Shown piece by piece: positions 15,519-21,914 of a DNA stretch of 41,379 nt (position 1 is the first letter of the stretch; each line of letters opens with the position of its first letter). A model generated the notes under the pieces. The model saw only the letters and a program-made list of their open reading frames with translations. It made no database searches and was not told the DNA's origin. The stretch comes from Oscillospiraceae bacterium (lineage in GTDB: Bacteria; Bacillota; Clostridia; Oscillospirales; Ruminococcaceae). The stretch spans positions 1-41,379 of the forward strand of contig SFFJ01000025.1 of the NCBI GenBank assembly GCA_004557855.1. The letters run 5' to 3'. Position numbers and translations under genes: made by a program.

Positions 15519-15955
15519 AGGCGGCCCAGCCTTTCCAAAAGGGGGAGGTAGTCCTCCTCCACGACGGAGCAGCGTACCTCTCCGCCGGTGATGTAGATAG
15601 TTTCCGGCTCGGTGAGGGGCAGCAGGCGGCACAGGGCGGCGTACTGCTCCTGCGGCGGGGTGGGGATGAATGTGACGGGCAGGCCGGCCGGCGGCGGGGT
15701 CAGTCCCAGTGCCGTCAGGCGGCCGTGGACGGGCGGCACCAAAACGGTCTGCCAGTCCCCAACCGAGAGGTAATAGATATCCCGGCCGGAAAGCGCCGCG
15801 GTGAGGATTTCCCGGTCATCACCGGGGGTGAAAAGCCGCTGACCCGGTAAACGGGGCAGCTGCCCGGCGGGGACGACCGCCACCTGCACCGGCAGGGACA
15901 AAAAAAGGGAGAGCTGCTGCGGTTCCATCGAACCGAGCCACAGCGCTGACGCCAT
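15515..15955 (-). CDS. Uncharacterised protein in the DUF1257/AAA operon
   Basis: A 146-residue protein that I do not recognise. It is rich in Leu and Pro with a few predicted beta strands, no membrane segment and no cluster-type cysteine motif (only two scattered Cys). GGGGGGAG precedes the ATG by 4 bases; a second in-frame ATG is ten codons in. It lies 30 bases after the DUF2997 gene and overlaps the radical SAM gene by 4 bases, so its product is probably made in step with that enzyme. It could be a partner or substrate of it. Confidence 0.7.
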   Translation of the reverse strand: MASALWLGSMEPQQLSLFLSLPVQVAVVPAGQLPRLPGQRLFTPGDDREILTAALSGRDIYYLSVGDWQTVLVPPVHGRLTALGLTPPPAGLPVTFIPTPPQEQYAALCRLLPLTEPETIYITGGEVRCSVVEEDYLPLLERLGRL

Positions 15956-15985
15956 TTCGCTCCCCCCTATCGTGACGGTTTTTAG

Positions 15986-16183
15986 TCAGAAGCGGTTTTT
16001 CTCCTGCTCCTTTTCCCCGGTCTGCTCGAAGTATTCGGGCTTTAATTCGGTGGAAAGCTCCACCCCCAGCTTTTCAACGGTATCACGGACAAGCTCCCGG
16101 CAGGCGGCGCCCTTGACGCCGTTTACCTCCACGGTGATCTTGCCGTCCTTGCCGATGAGATAGGTCACGGTTTGTTCTGCCAT
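15986..16183 (-). CDS. DUF2997 family protein
   Basis: A 65-residue protein with strands at the start (QTVTYLIGKDGKITVEV), then NGVKGAACRELVRDTVEKLG and a charged tail. This pattern is the DUF2997 family, which is found next to DUF1257 proteins in cyanobacteria, phages and some Clostridia. The single Cys sits in GAAC. It starts 3 bases after the DUF1257 stop, with AAGGTGGG as ribosome binding site inside the upstream gene. Function is not known. Confidence 0.85.
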   Translation of the reverse strand: MAEQTVTYLIGKDGKITVEVNGVKGAACRELVRDTVEKLGVELSTELKPEYFEQTGEKEQEKNRF

Positions 16184-16186
16184 CGG

Positions 16187-16561
16187 TTACACCCACCTTC
16201 CTACTTTGATGCGAACGGTGCCGTCCGGCAGGGTCTCCTGCTCCTGCACCTGGAATTTGCCCTCCTGCTCGACGGTCTTTTTGAGGAGCAGCACGGCGTA
16301 TTTCTGCAATAATTCATCACGGGTCTTTTCAAAGTCGCCGGGCTCGAGATTGGTGTGCAGCTCGGCCTCGCCATCCACGAATTTGAAGGCCATGACCCGG
16401 TTGACGGCATTGACGGCGATGACATCGCAGGTATTGAAGGTATCGGCGAATTCGTAATTCTCCGGGACGTCCTTCACCCGGCGCAGGCCCAAAGCCTTGA
16501 GCGCCTCGCCCAGCACGTCGATATCACGGATGGCGACCTGAACCTTGGAGAGATGGGACAT
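16187..16561 (-). CDS. DUF1257 (Ycf35-like) protein
   Basis: A 124-residue protein beginning MSHLSKVQVAIRDIDVLGEALKALG, the typical start of the DUF1257/Ycf35 family, with a beta-rich C terminus (TLPDGTVRIKVGRW). In plastids and cyanobacteria Ycf35 has no firmly assigned role. It is the first gene of the operon; AGAGGTG precedes the ATG. The repeated co-occurrence of this family with Ycf46-like ATPases is what links the two ends of this gene set. Confidence 0.9.
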   Translation of the reverse strand: MSHLSKVQVAIRDIDVLGEALKALGLRRVKDVPENYEFADTFNTCDVIAVNAVNRVMAFKFVDGEAELHTNLEPGDFEKTRDELLQKYAVLLLKKTVEQEGKFQVQEQETLPDGTVRIKVGRWV

Positions 16562-16612
16562 GGGGACACCTCTTTCTATCGGAAATTGTACTTATGTTTA
16601 GCTGGTTTTTTA

Positions 16613-16641
16613 ATTATACCATCTTACTCTATATATAATAA
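16613..16641 (-). promoter_or_regulatory. Candidate promoter of the DUF1257-Hsp70 operon
   Basis: A perfect minus-strand TATAAT (16613-16618) lies 51 bases upstream of the DUF1257 start in an AT-rich patch. The best -35 at 17 bases is TTATTA (16636-16641), which is weak, so an activator may be needed. Confidence 0.5.
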
Positions 16642-16738
16642 GCCTATTTGGGAGAAAAATCAACTATAAATTTAGGAATAATTCTTGATTTTGAATATTT
16701 TTGGTTGGATGTTCGGCGATGGGGAATGTGCAGGGAAC

Positions 16739-16798
16739 GGGAGGGGCGGCGCAGCCGCGCCGGGCCGTAGGGAGGGGCGGCGCAGCCGCGCCGGGCCG
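16739..16798. repeat. GC-rich tandem repeat, two units of 31 bp
   Basis: Units 16739-16767 and 16770-16798 are identical over 29 bases (GGGAGGGGCGGCGCAGCCG... then ...CGCCGGGCCG). The second unit provides the left outer arm of cloverleaf copy C. The region 16562-16911 otherwise holds only the operon promoter and the LysR terminator; no gene is seen. Confidence 0.8.
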
Positions 16799-16857
16799 GA
16801 GGCACGGCGGGCGCGGGCGAAGCCCGCGCAGGGCCGCGAAGCGGCCCCGGCTGCGCC
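16779..16857. repeat. Cloverleaf repeat, copy C
   Basis: A 10-bp outer stem GGCGCAGCCG/CGGCTGCGCC encloses a diverged hairpin 1 (CGCCG/CGGCG, 16789-16809). Hairpin 2 (16811-16829) has GCGCGGGC/GCCCGCGC with loop GAA. Hairpin 3 (16831-16847) has GGGCCGC/GCGGCCC with loop GAA. Confidence 0.7.
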
Positions 16858-16872
16858 GATGGGCAGGGAAAG

Positions 16873-16898
16873 CAAAAGGCCCCGCCAGGGGGGGCGGG
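16873..16898 (-). terminator. Terminator of the LysR gene
   Basis: On the minus strand CCCGCC and GGCGGG pair across a short C-rich loop and are followed by GCCTTTTGC, 14 bases after the stop codon. Confidence 0.6.
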
Positions 16899-16911
16899 AC
16901 CATGATCCGGT

Positions 16912-17787
16912 TTATTTTGCAAGCTCGGCGAAGTGCTTGATGAGGTAGTCCCGGAACAGGACGGCGGCCGGGGAAAGGTAGCTGCTTTCCCGCCAGGAAA
17001 GGTTGATATAGCGGCGGCAGTGGGGGGTGGAGATGGGGATCAGCGCGATATGCTCGTCCTCCATGTCCTGCCAGGTTTGAATGGGGATAAAGGAGATGCC
17101 GATGCCGGCACGGATCAGCTCCCGCACCGTTTCGGGGCTGTCGCTTTCCAGTACGACATTGGGATCGAAGCCGGCCATTTTGCAGTAGGCATCGGTGATG
17201 CTGCGCAGGTTTTTGCCCTTTTGCAGGCAGATGAACTCCTCCTTGGAGACCTGATCGAGGGTGAGGGCATCAAAGTGCGCCAGCGGATTGGTGATGGGGA
17301 GCGCCAGACGGATCTCCTCCTCGATGAGGGTGGTGCAGTAGGGCCCGGAGACCGGCTGGCTGCCCGCAAAGAGGGTCAGATCGCAGCTTTGGCCGCTGTC
17401 CCCTACCAAATCATCCTGAAGGATGTGCAGCCGGATATCGCTGTGCTCCTCCTTGAAGCCGCGCACCAGCCGCGGGATGAGGGTGGAGGCGGCGTTCATC
17501 GAAAAGGTCACATTCATCACGCTGTTTTCACGGGCGTCGTCGATCTCCCGGTGGATGGCCTCCAGCTCCTTGAGGATACGGTTGGTGTGGTTGAGCACGA
17601 TGATGCCGTATTCGTTCAGCTCGATGCTTTTGCCCTTGCGGTTAAAGAGCTTGACCTTCAATTCGTCCTCCAGCATGCTGATGGTACGGCTTAAAGAGGG
17701 CTGCGCCACATGCAATTCCTGCGCCGCCTTAGTGATATGCTCCAGTTCCGCAGTCTTTTTGAAATAGCGAAGATGTGTAATTTCCAT
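16912..17787 (-). CDS. LysR-family transcriptional regulator
   Basis: A 291-residue regulator. The N-terminal winged helix-turn-helix (residues 1-60) contains the typical run ITKAAQELHVAQPSLSRTISMLEDEL. An effector-binding domain of periplasmic-binding-protein type follows (about 90-290). It is divergent from mdcA, and the two promoters overlap physically, so it very likely controls mdcA and itself. LysR-type MdcR regulators sit beside malonate decarboxylase genes in other bacteria, which fits. GAGG lies about 7 bases before the ATG. Confidence 0.9.
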   Translation of the reverse strand: MEITHLRYFKKTAELEHITKAAQELHVAQPSLSRTISMLEDELKVKLFNRKGKSIELNEYGIIVLNHTNRILKELEAIHREIDDARENSVMNVTFSMNAASTLIPRLVRGFKEEHSDIRLHILQDDLVGDSGQSCDLTLFAGSQPVSGPYCTTLIEEEIRLALPITNPLAHFDALTLDQVSKEEFICLQKGKNLRSITDAYCKMAGFDPNVVLESDSPETVRELIRAGIGISFIPIQTWQDMEDEHIALIPISTPHCRRYINLSWRESSYLSPAAVLFRDYLIKHFAELAK

Positions 17788-17829
17788 GAAGATACCTCAT
17801 ATAGCTTGTGCGTTATCGATCTTACTCAT

Positions 17830-17858
17830 ATTATATATTTTACATCATAGAAAGTCAA
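17830..17858 (-). promoter_or_regulatory. lysR promoter, overlapping the mdcA promoter
   Basis: Minus-strand TTGACT (17853-17858), a 17-base spacer and a perfect TATAAT (17830-17835). Its -35 box falls between the -35 and -10 boxes of the mdcA promoter, so RNA polymerase cannot occupy both. Confidence 0.8.
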
Positions 17859-17867
17859 TGCTATACT
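17839..17867 (+). promoter_or_regulatory. mdcA promoter
   Basis: TTTACA (17839-17844), a 17-base spacer and TATACT (17862-17867), each one mismatch from consensus. The leader is about 65 bases and contains a GTGAAA triplicate (about 17907-17923) just upstream of the ribosome binding site. Confidence 0.75.
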
Positions 17868-17939
17868 AAAGCTTAACATGGGCTATTAGGCCGAATTTTG
17901 TTGAGAGTGAAAGTGAAAGTGAAAGGTGGTTCTATAACT

Positions 17940-19568
17940 ATGTCCTGGGATAATCAGCGCCGTTCCAAGGCGGAACGACTGCAGGCGGCCGCTGCGCTGT
18001 GCTGCGGCAAAACAGTAGCGACCGACGATATCGTCAAGCTGATGGAGGCAGTCATCCGCCCCGGCGATAAGGTGGTACTGGAGGGCGACAACCAGAAGCA
18101 GGCAGCGTTCCTGGCGGCTTCTCTGGCGGAGGTCGACCCCAAGGTCATCCACGACCTGACCATGATCATCCCCTCCATCTCCCGCAGCGAGCATCTGGAT
18201 TACTTTGAAAAAGGGATTGCAAGCACGGTGGATTTTGCCTTTGCGGGCACGCAGGCACAGCGCTTGAGCGAGATGCTGGCCGAGGGCAAGGTGAAGATCG
18301 GTAACTTTAATACCTATCTGGAGATTTACGCGCGGCTCTTTGTGGACCTTATCCCCAATGTGTGCCTGGTGGCCGCCGATAAGGCCGACCGGGAGGGCAA
18401 CCTGTTTACCGGGTACAGCACCGAGGAGACCCCCACGCTGGTGGAGGCTGCCGCCTGCAAGAGCGGTATCGTCATTGCGCAGGTGAATGAGATCGTGGAG
18501 AACCTGCCCCGTGTGGATATCCCCGGCGGCTGGGTGGATTTCATCGTCCCGGCGGACAAGCCCTACCCCATGGAGCCGCTGTTCACCCGTGACCCCCAGT
18601 TCATCAAGGATGCCGATATCCTGATGGGCATGATGGTCATCAAGGGCATTTACGCCAAGCACGGCGTGCAGAGCCTCAACCACGGTATCGGCTTTAACGG
18701 CGCCGCCATCGAGCTGCTGCTGCCCACCTACGGCGAGCAGCTGGGCCTCAAGGGCAAGATCTGCCGTAACTGGGTCCTCAATCCCCATCCCACCCTCATC
18801 CCCGCCATCGAAGCGGGCTGGGTCGAAAGCGTTTGCGCCTTCGGCGGCGAAGTGGGCATGGAAAAATACACCGAGGAGCGCAGCGATATCTTCTTTACCG
18901 GTGCGGACGGCACCCTGCGCAGCAACCGTACCCTGGCACAGGTGGCGGGGCTTTATGCCATCGATTCCTTCCTGGGCGCCACCCTTCAGATGGACTACTA
19001 CGGCAACTCCTCCACCGTTACCGCCGGCCGTTTGAGTGGCTTTGGCGGAGCGCCCAACATGGGCCACAACCCCGGCGGTCGCCGTCACAGCAGCCCGGCC
19101 TACCACAGCCTGGTGGAGGGTAAGGACACCCTGCACGGCGGTCAGAAGATCGTCATCCAGATGCTGAAGAGCAGCGGCAAGAAGGGCAATAACTTCGTGC
19201 CGGAGCTGGACGCTATTTCCATCGGCCGTGACGCCGGTATGGAGGCTCCGCCCATCATGGTGTACGGCGAGGACGTGAGCCACACCGTCACCGAGCAGGG
19301 CATTGCCTACTGCTACATGGCCGAGGACGCCGAGGAGCGCCGGCTGATGCTGGCCTCCATCGCACAGGGGACGCCGTTTGGCGAGCTGGTGACCAAGGAG
19401 CAGATCGAGGCGTTCCGCAAGGCGGGCAAGGTGGCCTATCCCGAGGATCTGGGCATCGACCGTGCCATGGCGACCAAAGACCTGCTGGCCTGCAAGACCC
19501 TGGAGGAGATCGCGGAGTGCTCCGGCGGGCTGTATGTGGTGCCCGAAAAGTTCCGCAAAAAAGACTGA
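17940..19568 (+). CDS. mdcA: Malonate decarboxylase alpha subunit-like acyl transferase
   Basis: A 542-residue protein matching MdcA along its whole length. Recognisable runs include SWDNQRR at the start, VIRPGDKVVLEGDNQKQA, VAADKADREGNL, VNEIVENLPRVDIPG, LNHGIGFNGAAIELLLPTYGE, FTGADGTLRSNR and GNSSTVTAGRLSGFGGAPNMG. MdcA belongs to the CoA-transferase fold. In the complete enzyme it exchanges acetyl for malonyl on the acyl carrier subunit. Here no carrier (mdcC), decarboxylase (mdcD/E) or prosthetic-group genes are present in the surrounding 15 kb on either side. The start is the ATG preceded by AAAGGTGG; a longer frame from a TTG adds a repeat-derived VKVKVK stretch. The real substrate pair is open. 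Confidence 0.9.
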   Translation: MSWDNQRRSKAERLQAAAALCCGKTVATDDIVKLMEAVIRPGDKVVLEGDNQKQAAFLAASLAEVDPKVIHDLTMIIPSISRSEHLDYFEKGIASTVDFAFAGTQAQRLSEMLAEGKVKIGNFNTYLEIYARLFVDLIPNVCLVAADKADREGNLFTGYSTEETPTLVEAAACKSGIVIAQVNEIVENLPRVDIPGGWVDFIVPADKPYPMEPLFTRDPQFIKDADILMGMMVIKGIYAKHGVQSLNHGIGFNGAAIELLLPTYGEQLGLKGKICRNWVLNPHPTLIPAIEAGWVESVCAFGGEVGMEKYTEERSDIFFTGADGTLRSNRTLAQVAGLYAIDSFLGATLQMDYYGNSSTVTAGRLSGFGGAPNMGHNPGGRRHSSPAYHSLVEGKDTLHGGQKIVIQMLKSSGKKGNNFVPELDAISIGRDAGMEAPPIMVYGEDVSHTVTEQGIAYCYMAEDAEERRLMLASIAQGTPFGELVTKEQIEAFRKAGKVAYPEDLGIDRAMATKDLLACKTLEEIAECSGGLYVVPEKFRKKD

Positions 19569-19607
19569 TAGCCCCCTTTCACGATAAAGGAAAAGGATAA
19601 AGAGGTG

Positions 19608-19648
19608 GAAGCTCCCCCGGCCATGGATGGTCGGGGGAGCTTTCGTTT
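19608..19648 (+). terminator. mdcA terminator
   Basis: GAAGCTCCCCCG pairs with CGGGGGAGCTTTC around a short loop containing CCATGGATGG, followed by a T-rich stretch. It begins 40 bases after the stop codon. Confidence 0.85.
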
Positions 19649-19757
19649 GGATGGAAAGCGGGCAGTACCCGCAGCGGCGAGGGTTTCCCGGTGGGGCCCC
19701 CGACGGGTCGGGAGGCGGGCGCACCGCAGCGGCGAGGGCTGCCCGGAGTGAAATGAC

Positions 19758-19846
19758 GGGTCAGCACGAGTCAAGCGGAGGGGCGCCCGCCGTGGGGAGG
19801 GTCAGCACGAGTGAAGCGGAGGGGTGCCCGCCGTGCGGAGGGTCAG
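19758..19846. repeat. 41-bp tandem repeat overlapping the birA stop
   Basis: Units begin GGGTCAGCACGAGT at 19758 and 19799 with a period of 41. A third start (GGGTCAG, 19840-19846) contains the birA stop codon. The motif GAAGCGGAGG within the unit recurs at about 21793, between the two ABC transporter genes. Confidence 0.8.
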
Positions 19847-20847
19847 GTGTAGCCCAGCAGCCCGCGGACGCTGACCTCACCGCTGGAAACGGTGCGGCGG
19901 GAGCCGTCCGGCAATTCGACGACAAGACCGGCATCGGGGGCGATGCCGACGGCCAGCGCCTCGTATTCCCCGGTAGGGCTGATGACCTCCACCCGGCTGC
20001 CGACGGTGCAGCTGCGGCGGGTCAGCTCCCCGATGAGGGCTTCGGAGGGTTGGGAGAGGATGCGCTGCCGCAGCAGCAGGTCATCCAAACGGGTGATGAT
20101 ACCGGCGGCGACGGCGGCCCGGGGAACGGTGACGCCCGCTTCCTGTACCGAGACGGCCTTATCCCGCAGCTCCTCCGGGAAGTCCTCCCGCTGCTGGGTG
20201 ACATTGACGCCGATGCCGATGACGGCGCCGTTGACGGTGGCGGTTTCGGCGTCGCTGGCGAGCTTGGTAAGGATGCCGCAGACCTTACGGCGGTCGATGA
20301 TGATATCATTGGGCCATTTGATGGCGGGGGCAAGCCCCAGCTCCTCCAGCACCTGACAGACGGCCAGTCCCGCACAGCTGGTCAGCAGGCTCAAGGCGGC
20401 GGGGTCGCAATCGGGGCGGTAGAGGTAGGAAAGGTACACCCCCTGCCCGCCCGGCGAAAGAAAGCTGCGTCCCAGACGGCCGCTGCCCCGGGTTTGGCGG
20501 TCGGCCAGCACTACGGTGCCGGTGGGGGCGCCCTCCAATGCAAGCTGCATCCCGCGGGTATTGGTGGAGTCGGTCTCCTCATAGCAGATGACGGTCTCTC
20601 CCCTGCCCTGCGGCAGGTACTGCTCCAGCAGCTCCCGCGTCATGCCGTCCGGCAGGGCGGTCAGGCGGTAGCCCAGCCGGGTGACCGACTCGATGGCATA
20701 GCCCGCTTCCCGCAGGCGGCAGGCGGCCTTCCACACGGCGGTGCGGCTGACCCCCAGACGGGTGGAAAGCTCCTCGCCGGAATGGAACCCGGTGCGATCC
20801 TGCCCCAGCTCCCGCAGTAATTCCGCGGCTACATCTCTTTTGGCCAT
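19843..20847 (-). CDS. birA: Bifunctional biotin ligase/biotin operon repressor
   Basis: A 334-residue enzyme that activates biotin with ATP and attaches it to carboxylase carrier domains. An N-terminal helix-turn-helix (residues 1-65, LSTRLGVSRTAVWKAACRLREAGY) makes it the repressor type. The biotin-binding loop reads TRGSGRLGRSF (in place of GRGRRG), and the catalytic KWPNDI motif is present. A C-terminal SH3-like domain completes the usual order. The start at 20847 has GGAGG about 8 bases upstream; an upstream in-frame ATG at 20922 has no ribosome binding site. The stop codon lies inside a tandem repeat, so the 3' end of the gene may have been altered by it. Confidence 0.95.
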   Translation of the reverse strand: MAKRDVAAELLRELGQDRTGFHSGEELSTRLGVSRTAVWKAACRLREAGYAIESVTRLGYRLTALPDGMTRELLEQYLPQGRGETVICYEETDSTNTRGMQLALEGAPTGTVVLADRQTRGSGRLGRSFLSPGGQGVYLSYLYRPDCDPAALSLLTSCAGLAVCQVLEELGLAPAIKWPNDIIIDRRKVCGILTKLASDAETATVNGAVIGIGVNVTQQREDFPEELRDKAVSVQEAGVTVPRAAVAAGIITRLDDLLLRQRILSQPSEALIGELTRRSCTVGSRVEVISPTGEYEALAVGIAPDAGLVVELPDGSRRTVSSGEVSVRGLLGYT

Positions 20848-20928
20848 GATTTTTTCCTCCCAACGGCGGACGGAATATGAACTTTCCGTTAATTTGCGGA
20901 TTTTCCGGCATCTGCCGCACAACGGCAG

Positions 20929-20958
20929 TTGAAAAAACCCGTATAAAAGTGATAAAAT
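20929..20958 (+). promoter_or_regulatory. Candidate promoter of the ABC transporter operon
   Basis: TTGAAA (20929-20934) and TAAAAT (20953-20958) are 18 bases apart, about 65 bases upstream of the ATP-binding subunit gene. A second TATAAT at 20972-20977 lacks a clear -35. Confidence 0.5.
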
Positions 20959-21023
20959 CAGTATAATTCAATCCGGCGGAAAAGGCAACCCGAAATGCGC
21001 CGGAGAAATGGGAGGCTGCACCA

Positions 21024-21725
21024 ATGGCATTTGTGGAAATGAAGGATGTTTACAAGCGCTACCGCACCGGGGAGATCGTGACGGCGGCCAGCGACGGCAT
21101 CAATTTTACCATAGAGAAGGGCGAATTCGCCATCATTGTGGGGCCCTCCGGCGCCGGCAAAACCACGGTCCTGAACATTCTGGGCGGGATGGACACCGCC
21201 GATGAGGGGCAGGTGCTGGTGGACGGCAGCGACATCGTAAAGTACACCCCCCGGCAGCTGGTCACCTACCGGCGGCATGATATCGGGTTCGTGTTCCAGT
21301 TTTATAACCTGGTGCAGAACCTGACGGCGCTGGAAAACGTCGAGCTTGCGGCGCAGATCTGCGAGGACCCCATCCCGGCGGCGGATGCGCTGGAGGCGGT
21401 GGGGCTGGGGCACCGGCTGGATAACTTCCCGGCGCAGCTTTCCGGCGGCGAGCAGCAGCGTGTTTCCATTGCGCGGGCGCTGGCCAAGCGTCCCAAGCTG
21501 CTGCTGTGCGATGAGCCGACCGGTGCTTTGGACTACAATACCGGCAAGCAGATCCTTTCGCTTTTGCAAAGCGCCTGCCGTGAGGGGGGGATGACGGTCA
21601 TCGTGGTAACCCATAATACCGCCATCACCCCGATGGCCGACCGGGTCATCACCATCCGCAACAGCAAGGTGGCCGGCAATGTTTACAATCCCGACCCGGC
21701 CGATATTGCCACGATAGAGTGGTAA
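21024..21725 (+). CDS. ABC transporter ATP-binding protein, MacB/LolD type
   Basis: A 233-residue ATPase with Walker A GPSGAGKTT (residues 40-48), signature LSGGEQQR, Walker B LLLCDEPTGALD and switch histidine in VVTHN. This subgroup drives FtsX-type permeases that work as mechanotransmitters or export peptides, lipids or antibiotics rather than carrying solutes through a channel. GGGAGG precedes the ATG by 9 bases. The large permease gene follows 189 bases downstream; the gap holds a GC-rich stretch with the GAAGCGGAGG motif and no gene. Confidence 0.95.
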   Translation: MAFVEMKDVYKRYRTGEIVTAASDGINFTIEKGEFAIIVGPSGAGKTTVLNILGGMDTADEGQVLVDGSDIVKYTPRQLVTYRRHDIGFVFQFYNLVQNLTALENVELAAQICEDPIPAADALEAVGLGHRLDNFPAQLSGGEQQRVSIARALAKRPKLLLCDEPTGALDYNTGKQILSLLQSACREGGMTVIVVTHNTAITPMADRVITIRNSKVAGNVYNPDPADIATIEW

Positions 21726-21914
21726 CCCGGCGGGACGGTGAAAAACGGGATGAGGGCAAGGCAGGGTCCGATGGCAGGCTGACGCCCGACGAAGTGAAGC
21801 GGAGGCGGGCTTACGCCTGGCGAGGGCCCAACGCCGCCATCGCCCGTTTTTCGGCGGGCCGCCGGGGGGCAGCAGCCGCCATGGAAGATCAAAGAGGAAG
21901 GGGTCATCAACAGC

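Noticed and set aside
17886..19724. A 612-residue open frame antisense to mdcA
   Set aside because: It mirrors a highly conserved gene, runs through the mdcA terminator, and has no start signal.
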